DNA of 59,470 nt from Candidatus Poribacteria bacterium (GTDB lineage: Bacteria; Poribacteria; WGA-4E; UBA9662). The stretch covers positions 1 to 59,470 of the forward strand of contig JASMLX010000025.1 in NCBI GenBank assembly GCA_030748495.1, read 5' to 3'. The notes below the pieces were generated by a model. The model did not search any database. It saw nothing but the letters and a program-made list of their open reading frames with translations, and was not told where the DNA came from. Position 1 is the stretch's first letter. Each line of letters begins with the position of its first letter. Positions 17,818 through 25,902 of this stretch are shown in pieces. Both the position numbers and the translations under genes were made by a program.

Positions 17818-17832
17818 CCGACCGGAGGTCGG
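17818..17832. repeat. Palindrome CCGACCGGAGGTCGG after the UbiD gene
   Basis: Same arms as the copy at 15924-15938. There is no T-run behind it, so it is not a typical terminator. It lies in the 130-bp gap before the FMN reductase gene and may affect mRNA stability or be a small mobile palindrome. Confidence 0.6.
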
Positions 17833-17908
17833 CGTCTTCGACCAGATCGAGGGAAACGGCATTGACTCTTCGCTATTCAAATCGTCACGGAGGTTAAAAA
17901 TAGAGGCC

Positions 17909-18460
17909 ATGAATATTACTGTCATTAGTTGCTCTCTCCATCCACAGAGTAGATCTTACGTGATGGCACAACAACTAAGTAATGACCTAAAACGATTAGG
18001 AGCAACAGGTCAACTGGTTGACCTGCGACAACATCCCCTCCCTTTATGCGGAACCGATACCGCTTACGATGATCCGATGGTAGCGAAGATTCGTCAGATA
18101 GTTGAAGCAGCATCCGCTATCATTCTAACGGTACCCATTTATAATTACGATATCAACGCAGCAGCTAAAAATATGATCGAACTGACGGGTAGGAGATGGG
18201 AGAATAAAGTAGTTGGTTTCGCCTGTGCTGCTGGTGGTAGATCAAGCTACATGTCGGTGATGGGGATTGCCAACAGCTTGATGCTCGATTTCCGATGTTT
18301 GATTACACCACGTTTTGTTTATGCTACTGGTGACGACTTCGGTAACGATCGGACGCCAGAGATGTATATTCAATCGGAGACAATTCAGGAAAGGCTTACG
18401 GAATTAGCAGGCACAGCCTTTGCTTTGACTGAGTCCTGGAATGACATTCAACAGCGATGA
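17909..18460 (+). CDS. NAD(P)H-dependent FMN reductase-like flavoprotein
   Basis: The product is 183 aa with a flavodoxin-like fold. Seen are MNITVISCSLHPQSRSYVMA (first strand and FMN-phosphate loop), LPLCGTDTAYDDP, IILTVPIYNYDINAAAKNMIEL (the P-x-Y-N loop) and WENKVVGFACAAGGRSSYMS. Proteins of this family reduce FMN or quinones with NAD(P)H. The gene lies between the UbiD-family gene and the MetE-like gene, and its stop overlaps the next ATG (ATGA), so it is co-translated with the latter. Supply of reduced flavin to the pathway is an inference. Confidence 0.85.
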   Translation: MNITVISCSLHPQSRSYVMAQQLSNDLKRLGATGQLVDLRQHPLPLCGTDTAYDDPMVAKIRQIVEAASAIILTVPIYNYDINAAAKNMIELTGRRWENKVVGFACAAGGRSSYMSVMGIANSLMLDFRCLITPRFVYATGDDFGNDRTPEMYIQSETIQERLTELAGTAFALTESWNDIQQR

Positions 18461-19524
18461 ATGAACGCCGAATAAGCAATCAGCGTAAACCGTTACAGAC
18501 AACCGTAATTGGCAGTTATCCATTTCCGGCTTGGCTTGAATTTGCCGCTCAAAACCTGAATCGATTCGGTACTGCAGATGTTGATGAACTACAGACCGAT
18601 GCGGTGACAGCAGCAGTTCAAGATCAATTGGTGGCTGGACTCGACGTGATTACCGATGGAGAACAGACACGCCTCGATTTTAATCTCTCCTTCTACGGTC
18701 ATTTGCAAGGCATCGAAATGGAGTCCGCAACCCCCCGTCAATTTGGTCCTCCTGCCCATGACCAGCGGGGTAAACATAAGATCGTAGACCAACTCACCGC
18801 GTCACGAGGATTAGGGGCAGTAGAAGAGTTCGAACGACTCAAGCAGGTCGTGGCTCATATTGATGATTGCCCTAAGCTTAAGGCTTCAGTACCGGGGCCC
18901 TATACCTTGAGTGGTCGCTTGATTCCGAACGACCGCTATCCAGACCGCTACGCGATCACCGAAGCTCTGCTACCAATTGTGCGACAGGAAATTGTGGACC
19001 TGATAGCTGCAGGATGCCAGGAACTGACAATTGACGAACCGTCCATGAGTTGCTATGCACATCGGGAAGATCCCAACCGGTTTGTCGGTATTTTCAACCG
19101 AACTGTCGCACCGGCCATCGGAAAGACTAGACTATCTACCCATCTCTGCTTTGGTAACTATAAAGGCCGTGCGGTCGGATTACGCAAGTATGCCCCTATG
19201 TTTCCCTATTTCCTTCAACTTCCGGTAGATGAGATTCACCTTGAGATGGCCAGCCGGGAGTTTTCGGAGATTGAAATAATCGAGGAGATTGCCCAGGAAA
19301 AAGATGTGGCGGTGGGCATTGTCGACGTTAAAAGTTACTATATCGAAACTGTTGATGATATCGCTGAGCGGGTTCGACTCTGTTTGTCCTATGCTCCAGC
19401 TGAAAAGTTAGCTTTTGCACCAGATTGTGGATTGAGCCAGACTGCTCGTTGGGCAGCTAAACAGAAATTGAGTAATGTCGTGGCAGGGGTAGAGGTCGTA
19501 CGGCAAGAACTTGGCCTATATTAA
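18457..19524 (+). CDS. MetE-like (cobalamin-independent methionine synthase family) zinc methyltransferase
   Basis: The product is 355 aa, matching the C-terminal catalytic barrel of MetE without its N-terminal domain. Zinc ligands are visible: H229 and C231 in STHLCFGNYKGR, E263 in HLEMASRE and C324 in APDCGLSQTARW. Also seen are TVIGSYPFP at the start, VITDGEQTR and IDEPSMS. Such short 'core' proteins move a methyl group to a thiol; the natural methyl donor is not the same in all of them. The gene overlaps the FMN reductase gene, so its true role may be in the cluster's pathway rather than in methionine synthesis. Confidence 0.8.
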   Translation: MNERRISNQRKPLQTTVIGSYPFPAWLEFAAQNLNRFGTADVDELQTDAVTAAVQDQLVAGLDVITDGEQTRLDFNLSFYGHLQGIEMESATPRQFGPPAHDQRGKHKIVDQLTASRGLGAVEEFERLKQVVAHIDDCPKLKASVPGPYTLSGRLIPNDRYPDRYAITEALLPIVRQEIVDLIAAGCQELTIDEPSMSCYAHREDPNRFVGIFNRTVAPAIGKTRLSTHLCFGNYKGRAVGLRKYAPMFPYFLQLPVDEIHLEMASREFSEIEIIEEIAQEKDVAVGIVDVKSYYIETVDDIAERVRLCLSYAPAEKLAFAPDCGLSQTARWAAKQKLSNVVAGVEVVRQELGLY

Positions 19525-19770
19525 GCCAACTCAGCTATTTGCCTGATCAGGAAGATATATTCATTGACTACTCCTTACCTGTTAGAAGTTGGTGGCCAAC
19601 GGTCACTAACCTCTTCGATTTCCTATACCTTAAGCTCTTTGTCCTCCACCCTCCACACAGGTCGAAAACACGGTTGTGGCGTGTTGCCTATTGGTCATAA
19701 AAGCATGCCCTCAGTTAGAAGTTAGAATCCACACTTGATTAAGGGGAAGCGACGTCCTCTTTAGCCATCC

Positions 19771-21687
19771 ATGCAACACGCGATCACCGACCAATCTGGT
19801 AGTTCTGTCCGGTCGGTTCTAATAGCCCTTCTTCTTATTCCGATTAATTGTTACTGGATTGTCTATACCGAGATGGTTTGGTGGGGGTTATTTCCAACCA
19901 CCATGTCGCTTTTCTTCAATGTAGTTTTCTGCCTTTTTCTTATTATCCTGCTGAATTTGGCCATAAAACGTATCCAACCTGATTGGATATTGAGTCAGAG
20001 CGAACTACTAACCATCTATATCTTGTTGTGTATGGGCAGTGTGGTAGCATCCCACGATTTCGGCCAGATTCTAGTACCACTGATAGGACACGCCTTTTGG
20101 TTTGAGACGCCGGAGAACGAATGGAAAGAGCTATTTTTCCCCTATATCCCTAAATGGCTTACCATTCAGGATAAATCAATTCTGGAAGGTTACTACGATG
20201 GCGATTCTACGCTCTACAGGATAGAACAACTCAAAGTCTGGATAACGCCAACGTTATGGTGGACAACCTTCGTTGTGGCCCTTTTTTGGGTGATGGCCTG
20301 CATCAACGTCATACTTCGGAAGCAGTGGATTGAACACGAAAAACTGGCTTATCCGATCATTGAGCTTCCCTTTGCCATGACAAAGGAGAACGGGACGCAA
20401 TTTTTCAAAAATAGACTCTTCTGGCTGGCCTTTATTCTGGTCTCCATCCTGAACCTGGTCAATGGACTCAGCTACTTTGTCCCCAGCCTTCCCATTATCG
20501 GTGTGCGATTTCGAGACGTCGGTTATCTCTTCACCGAAAAACCGTGGAACGCATTGGGCACCGTCCGTTTCTCAATTTACCCTTTCGTGATTGGCTTGGG
20601 GTTTTTTATGCCCTTAGACCTCTCATTTTCATGTTGGTTTTTCTTCCTGTTTCGTAAATTCCAGCATGTTCTGGGTTCCATCTTGGGATTGCGATCCTTC
20701 GGGTTTCCCTTCGATCGTCAACAGTCACTGGGGGCTTATCTGGGGTTGTCTGTGGTCGCCGTCTGGATCAGCCGGAAGTATTTAATCCGTATTTTTAGAC
20801 ATGCTATCATAGAACGGGAATCCGACCTGGATGAATCCAACGAGCCGATGAGGTATCGTACCGCTATTTTAGGCATTGTTATTGGACTGGCCTACCTGAT
20901 CGGGTTCGCCAGCAAGATGGGTTTGACGACCTGGATCGCAGCCTTGTTCTTTCTGATTTATCTTTTTTTATCGATCGGTATTACGCGTATGCGAGCCGAG
21001 TCCGGGGCTCCAGCGCACGATCTACATGTGATGGGAGCCGACTATACCCTGTCAACCTTCCTGGGCACCCGATTTTTAGGTCGGCAGAACTTGACAACCA
21101 TTACCTTTTTCTTTTTCTTTAACCGTGCCCACCGTAGCCACGCTATGCCTCATCAGCTTGAGGGATTCAAACTAGCCCGCCGGTCTGGATTTCGGCCTAA
21201 TCCGTTGATGATCTTAATTATCCTGGCGGTGATTGTGGGTTCCATCTCTTCCTTCTGGGCCTACGCGCACGATTGCTACCATTTTGGGTCGAATGGGGGA
21301 TTTGGCGGAGAACCCTTTCGGCGCCTAGAACAACAGATAAACTATCCTTCAGGGCCCGAATTCCTCGAGGCCGCCTTTATCGGCGTTGGAATGGCGTTTA
21401 CTTTCATCTTGATGTTCTTTCGGATGAAGTTTTTCTGGTGGCCTTTTCACGCCGTAGGCTACGCGGTCTCCGGGGCTGATGATTGGTGCATGAACTGGCT
21501 TTGGCTCTCCCTCATGATTTCGACCTTGATTAAGTGGATCGTGCTAAAACAGGGTGGATTGGGGGTTAACCGAAGATTGAGTCCGTTTTTCCTGGGGTTA
21601 GTGCTGGGTGAGTTTGTGGCCGGAAGCCTGTGGAGTATTTACGGCGTTACCTTTAATACTCGCATCTTTCCCTTTAAGGATTGGTAA
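19771..21687 (+). CDS. DUF6785-type polytopic membrane protein
   Basis: The product is 638 aa with about 13-15 hydrophobic segments. It shows the features shared by this family: a first helix, a short loop with W, an 'LTIYILL...' helix, FRKQWIEHEKLAYPIIELPF, IGVRFRDVGYLFTEKPWNALG, MPLDLSFSCWFFFLF, and TRMRAESGAPAHDLHVMG in a re-entrant-like region. A paralogue lies at 28397-30394. No transport function has been shown for the family; a permease for products of the preceding cluster is a reasonable guess from co-direction only. A terminator hairpin follows at 21707. Confidence 0.75.
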   Translation: MQHAITDQSGSSVRSVLIALLLIPINCYWIVYTEMVWWGLFPTTMSLFFNVVFCLFLIILLNLAIKRIQPDWILSQSELLTIYILLCMGSVVASHDFGQILVPLIGHAFWFETPENEWKELFFPYIPKWLTIQDKSILEGYYDGDSTLYRIEQLKVWITPTLWWTTFVVALFWVMACINVILRKQWIEHEKLAYPIIELPFAMTKENGTQFFKNRLFWLAFILVSILNLVNGLSYFVPSLPIIGVRFRDVGYLFTEKPWNALGTVRFSIYPFVIGLGFFMPLDLSFSCWFFFLFRKFQHVLGSILGLRSFGFPFDRQQSLGAYLGLSVVAVWISRKYLIRIFRHAIIERESDLDESNEPMRYRTAILGIVIGLAYLIGFASKMGLTTWIAALFFLIYLFLSIGITRMRAESGAPAHDLHVMGADYTLSTFLGTRFLGRQNLTTITFFFFFNRAHRSHAMPHQLEGFKLARRSGFRPNPLMILIILAVIVGSISSFWAYAHDCYHFGSNGGFGGEPFRRLEQQINYPSGPEFLEAAFIGVGMAFTFILMFFRMKFFWWPFHAVGYAVSGADDWCMNWLWLSLMISTLIKWIVLKQGGLGVNRRLSPFFLGLVLGEFVAGSLWSIYGVTFNTRIFPFKDW

Positions 21688-21706
21688 ACTTGTTAGTGAA
21701 TCGATA

Positions 21707-21736
21707 CCGATTCCGACACCTAAAATCGGCTTTTTT
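21707..21736 (+). terminator. Rho-independent terminator after the DUF6785 gene
   Basis: CCGATT (21707-21712) pairs with AATCGG (21724-21729), followed by C and six T residues (21731-21736). It closes the plus-strand cluster that begins at 11829. Confidence 0.65.
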
Positions 21737-22129
21737 ATTCAGAACGATTTGGATCTATTTACCAAAAACTACGTTGTCCTGGTCAAATAAAAGGTGAAGT
21801 GGAAGAGCAACTCTAGTCTCTACTTACCACAGTATTATACGAAATTTCTCGTTGTGCGTGTAACGCTATTCAAGGTGCCCCGAAGGACTTTCACAAGGTG
21901 TTCGTCGATGAAGGGACGGGCTATGGGCAAGGAACTGGAGTGATTTAAGGCGAGAAAGAACAGCAGAGGCTGGCCGTTCCACTCCGTTCCGAGCATTTAT
22001 TTTTGATATGAATCATTTTCATAAAACCGTGAACGGCTACACGAATTTCACGCATATATTCGTGAAATTTGATTCATTTGTGAGATTCGTGATTCTGTTC
22101 AGCATCATGTGAACAACGACTACAAAATA
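21737..22129. other. Spacer with decayed sequence and one hairpin
   Basis: No intact gene is present. A piece at about 21840-21945 reads as open plus-strand codons (EISRCACNAIQGAPKDFHKV) but is cut on both sides. AATTTCACG (22044-22052) and CGTGAAATT (22061-22069) form an inverted repeat without a T-run. Confidence 0.4.
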
Positions 22130-22400
22130 TGCTCAAACCTTTCAAATTATCCACAAAACACATCATCGTCATAGCATTACTACTGCTACAATCTTCTGCC
22201 GATCTAGATGCTCAAATATTTCCCGTCTTGTGATAGCCCAAGTCACATCTACAACGCCTACATCTTAAAAGAGTATCACAAACACGAAAATTACAAAATA
22301 TGATAGGCTTTCAAATTAAACTTAACTCTCTTTCCAAACTGGATCTCACATTTTCTCATGGCACTGCTTATGTATGCCTTCAACAGTATATTGATACTGT
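22130..22400 (+). pseudogene. Dead N-terminal fragment of a paralogue of the 23949 membrane protein
   Basis: In one frame the stretch reads KYFPSCDSPSHIYNAYILKE followed by YHKHENYK and a stop. In a shifted frame it continues as FKLNLTLFPNWISHFLMAL-like codons. The intact gene downstream has YFPSQDGMNHVYNAYILKSY and FQLNLALFPNWISHLLMAG at the same spacing. A TAG stands where the intact gene has the tryptophan of LPIW. The fragment breaks off after about 80 residues, just before rarA. It is a partial gene duplication that has decayed. Confidence 0.7.
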
Positions 22401-22480
22401 TTCTTCGATCGGATACATTCGCGGTGGCGATCTCCGGCCGTTAGAGGAGCGCCCCTCCTAAACAGTGAAACGAAACTAAC

Positions 22481-23854
22481 ATGACCGATCAATCCCATCT
22501 TCAACCCAACCTCTTTGACTCCCCCAATCCAAAGGCGCCGGGGCCACCATCTGCTAACATCCCCCTGGCCCATGCTATTCGACCAAAAACGTTGGATCAA
22601 TTTGTAGGTCAGGAGCATCTGTTGGCAGAAGGACAACCACTCCGCCGAGCTATTGAGCAGGACCAGATCCCATCCGCTATTTTCTGGGGGCCGCCCGGCT
22701 GTGGAAAAACCTCCTTAGCCCACATCATCGCTAACCGGGCGCAATCGCCATTCCAGTTTTTGAATGCGGGTACTACCGGGGTCCCCGAACTGCGTAAACT
22801 GCTGGCTGTGGCGGAAAACCTCGTCGATCGTCAGGGCTTGTCCACAATTCTATTTCTGGACGAGATCCATCGTTTCAACAAGGCCCAACAAGATTTCCTA
22901 CTCTCATCTGTTGAAGGTGGTATACTGATCCTAATCGGTGCTACCACCGAGAACCCCTCTTTTGAAATCAACGCCGCTCTTCTGTCCCGCCTGCAGGTCT
23001 ATACCTTCCAACCCCTCTCCGATCAGCATATTGACCTGCTGATCCAGCGAGCCTTAACCGCCCCTGACAACGGCTTGGGTCGCTACCAAGTTGATCTAAC
23101 CGATGATGGACTAGAAGCGCTGATCCATTGGTCAGCGGGCGACATCAGGCAAGCCCTCAATGCCCTTCAATTGGCCGTCCAGACTATCGCTGCCGAAAGT
23201 CATCCCACTCAATTAGATGCCCAGAGAATTCAGGAGGTAGTTCAGAAACGAATCTTAGCACACGATAAAAGCGGAGATTCGCACTACAACCTGATTTCGG
23301 CTTTAATTAAGAGCCTTCGTGCCTCAGATCCGGATGCTGCCCTCTACTGGTTAGCACGACTGTTAGAGAGCGGGGAGGAGGCTCGCTTCATCGCCCGACG
23401 AATGGTAATTCTGGCCTCTGAGGACATCGGCATGGCCGATCCACAAGCTCTGCTAATAGCCGATGCAGCAGCCAGAGCGGTAGAGTATGTCGGTCTACCG
23501 GAAGCCGAGCTAAACTTAGCCCATGCGGCCGTCTATCTGGCCTGCTCACCCAAGAGCAACGCTGCTTATCAAGGCTTGCTGACGGCCAAAAAAGATGTGC
23601 GGGAAAAACCGGTCTTCCCTGTGCCTCTGCATCTACGAAATGCGCCCACCTCACTGATGAAAGACCAGGGGTACGGTCAGGATTATCGATACGACCACGA
23701 CTTTGAAGACGGAATCGCTGGACAGTCGCACCTACCTGAAGAACTGAAAGAGCGTCGGTATTACCACCCCACCCAGAGAGGTTACGAGCAACAGGTTCAG
23801 GCCTACTTAAGTCGGGTAGCAGGCAAACGTAATACGGATGAAACCAACGATTGA
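22481..23854 (+). CDS. rarA: Replication-associated recombination protein A
   Basis: The product is 457 aa, the usual length of RarA/MgsA (WHIP/Mgs1 family), a AAA+ ATPase that acts at stalled replication forks. Walker A is GPPGCGKT (70-77), Walker B is LFLDEIHRF (about 124-132) and sensor I is [10 protein letters not shown]. The sequence then has [28 protein letters not shown], the RIQEVVQKR linker and [28 protein letters not shown]. It ends in the conserved YHPTQRGYE region. The start ATG is at 22481. It lies between the dead paralogue fragment and a membrane protein gene and is probably its own unit. Confidence 0.95.
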   Translation: MTDQSHLQPNLFDSPNPKAPGPPSANIPLAHAIRPKTLDQFVGQEHLLAEGQPLRRAIEQDQIPSAIFWGPPGCGKTSLAHIIANRAQSPFQFLNAGTTGVPELRKLLAVAENLVDRQGLSTILFLDEIHRFNKAQQDFLLSSVEGGILILIGATTENPSFEINAALLSRLQVYTFQPLSDQHIDLLIQRALTAPDNGLGRYQVDLTDDGLEALIHWSAGDIRQALNALQLAVQTIAAESHPTQLDAQRIQEVVQKRILAHDKSGDSHYNLISALIKSLRASDPDAALYWLARLLESGEEARFIARRMVILASEDIGMADPQALLIADAAARAVEYVGLPEAELNLAHAAVYLACSPKSNAAYQGLLTAKKDVREKPVFPVPLHLRNAPTSLMKDQGYGQDYRYDHDFEDGIAGQSHLPEELKERRYYHPTQRGYEQQVQAYLSRVAGKRNTDETND

Positions 23855-23948
23855 TTGGCCAACAGCGATCCGTTCCGATTGATGTCTTTTCGCTCCGGTC
23901 TACTTGGTCGAATTTTTCCGGGTTGACCGGAAATTCTAAAAATTCCGT

Positions 23949-25883
23949 ATGAAACAATCAGCGCTATTTCCCTCATATCCCCGCCCTTATAAATACCTGT
24001 TTCTCTTTCTGCTTATTCTTCATCTGCTGCCGATCTGGATATTCCACTACTTTCCGTCACAGGATGGTATGAACCATGTCTACAACGCCTACATACTAAA
24101 ATCCTATCACGATCCCGCCTTATATAAAACACGCGAAGTTTTCCAACTTAACCTGGCTCTTTTCCCAAACTGGATCTCACACTTGCTGATGGCGGGATTG
24201 ATGTTTATTGTTCCGCCCCTGATAGCTGAGAAGTTATTACTGACCCTTTGCATTGTCGGTGTCCCTTTGGCCTTCCTCTATTTTTTGCGCAGCATTGATC
24301 CAGATAACACCTTTTATGCCTGGTTAGGTTTTCTGTTCTCTTACCACTACCTGTTGCATATGGGATTTTATAATTTCGCTCTCAGCTTTGCTCTCTTTTT
24401 CATTGTCATCGGCTACTGGTGGCGTAACCGACATGTTATGACAGCCGAACGGATTGGTATTTTATACCTGATGCTGATCGCCCTCTATTTTTGTCATATT
24501 GTCTCCTATGCACTATCACTGGCGGTGATTGCCGTAGTTGCCTGTTTAACTCTCCGACGCCTCAGGCCGGTGATCATTTGCGCCGGATACATGATGCCGG
24601 CCGGATTCCTGTTACTAAATTATCTGCTGGATAGTACACAGGGGGCAGAACATCAATATGAATCCGGTGGCTGGATCTGGGAATATCTCTGGAAAAACAG
24701 ATCACTACTGGCCTTCAACGACGATTTTCTGTGGGCCAACCTGGTTCTATTGGGATTTGTTATCGGACTGGCTCTTTATACCGTATGGATGGACAAACTC
24801 AGAGCGCGAAAGCTCATAGCAGAAAAGGATGTCTTTCTAATTCTAGCCGTGATTTTTCTATTACTGTTCTGGAAGTTACCCCGGGCCATCGGTTCCGGCG
24901 GCTGGATTAATGAACGCTTACACCTTTTTGTGATACCCCTATTACTACCCTGGTTGTCAACGCGTTTCCACCGAATCGTGAAACAGTCACTAGTCGGCTG
25001 TTGGATTTTACTCTCGTTAGTTCATTTGGGTTACACTTGCCGTGACATGTCTGTTTATAACCGTGAAATGTCAGAATTTGCCAGAATCGTGGAACTGCCT
25101 GACCACACGGTATTTAAACGATTAGATCCAGACTACTGGGGAACTTTGACTAAGTATGCACTCCCTTATTTCAACGGCTTCGTTTCCTACGGATTTAGTG
25201 GAGATCGCGCCTACATCCACAATTATGAAGCAGAATTTGACTATTTCCCGATCAACTTCAAGGGGAACAATAACCGGGATGCTTATGATGGTGATCCAAT
25301 CACCTATCGGATCGGTTGGAACATCGCTGAAGATAGTCAGAAATTAAATCCCTTTCATCAGGACTATGACTTGAGTTTGTCGGATGGGCCTCTAATAATA
25401 TTACGGCACAAACTGTTTGATCCAGCTAGAGAAAGGGTATGGGATCTAGAGACTAAAAAAACCGGAATGATGCAGTTTGTCATGGGAGATCTGCAGACCT
25501 CCCAACCCGGCACCTATCCACTGGTACCTGAATTGCGTTATCGACCGGGGGGGTATGGTTGGGATACGCTTTCACCGAGACATACATTCAATGGCGGTGT
25601 CCAAGATTCCGAAGATGCCGCTTTTGTCATCGATCTACCCAATGGCAAATATCAGATCGGTTTTAAGTTTCAATCGGATATGGTCCACCCCCATCGAATT
25701 GCCCTTTATGGCAATGGGCAGCGGTTGGGGAAGCCTTTTATCATCCCGGTAGCGCAGGTGCCGATAGAAAAAGTCTGGTTAATAGAGGTTACTAACGAAC
25801 GCTTGACCCTCGTTATCCACTCTCTTGATCGAGGAAAGAACGCATACTGGATCTGGAGCGGGTTGACCATAAAAAGACAATGA
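23949..25883 (+). CDS. GT-C-like polytopic membrane protein with C-terminal beta-sandwich domain
   Basis: The product is 644 aa. About 10-11 hydrophobic helices fill residues 15-360. The first luminal/periplasmic loop has the acidic motif SQDGMNHVYNAY (D39), as in GT-C glycosyltransferases. A soluble region follows, and about 505-644 forms a beta-rich domain (GGYGWDT, DAAFVIDLPNGKYQIGF, WIWSGLTI) that resembles carbohydrate-binding sandwiches. A sugar transferase for a surface glycan is the best guess, but no standard family motif beyond the acidic loop is visible. Two fragments of relatives occur in the window, at 5973-6284 and 22130-22400. Confidence 0.6.
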   Translation: MKQSALFPSYPRPYKYLFLFLLILHLLPIWIFHYFPSQDGMNHVYNAYILKSYHDPALYKTREVFQLNLALFPNWISHLLMAGLMFIVPPLIAEKLLLTLCIVGVPLAFLYFLRSIDPDNTFYAWLGFLFSYHYLLHMGFYNFALSFALFFIVIGYWWRNRHVMTAERIGILYLMLIALYFCHIVSYALSLAVIAVVACLTLRRLRPVIICAGYMMPAGFLLLNYLLDSTQGAEHQYESGGWIWEYLWKNRSLLAFNDDFLWANLVLLGFVIGLALYTVWMDKLRARKLIAEKDVFLILAVIFLLLFWKLPRAIGSGGWINERLHLFVIPLLLPWLSTRFHRIVKQSLVGCWILLSLVHLGYTCRDMSVYNREMSEFARIVELPDHTVFKRLDPDYWGTLTKYALPYFNGFVSYGFSGDRAYIHNYEAEFDYFPINFKGNNNRDAYDGDPITYRIGWNIAEDSQKLNPFHQDYDLSLSDGPLIILRHKLFDPARERVWDLETKKTGMMQFVMGDLQTSQPGTYPLVPELRYRPGGYGWDTLSPRHTFNGGVQDSEDAAFVIDLPNGKYQIGFKFQSDMVHPHRIALYGNGQRLGKPFIIPVAQVPIEKVWLIEVTNERLTLVIHSLDRGKNAYWIWSGLTIKRQ

Positions 25884-25902
25884 GTGTCTGACCAGTATCT
25901 TT

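Noticed and set aside
23388..23957. A 189-codon minus-strand frame opposite the 3' half of rarA
   Set aside because: It is antisense to a well-conserved gene, and its translation is rich in R, P and W with no domain.
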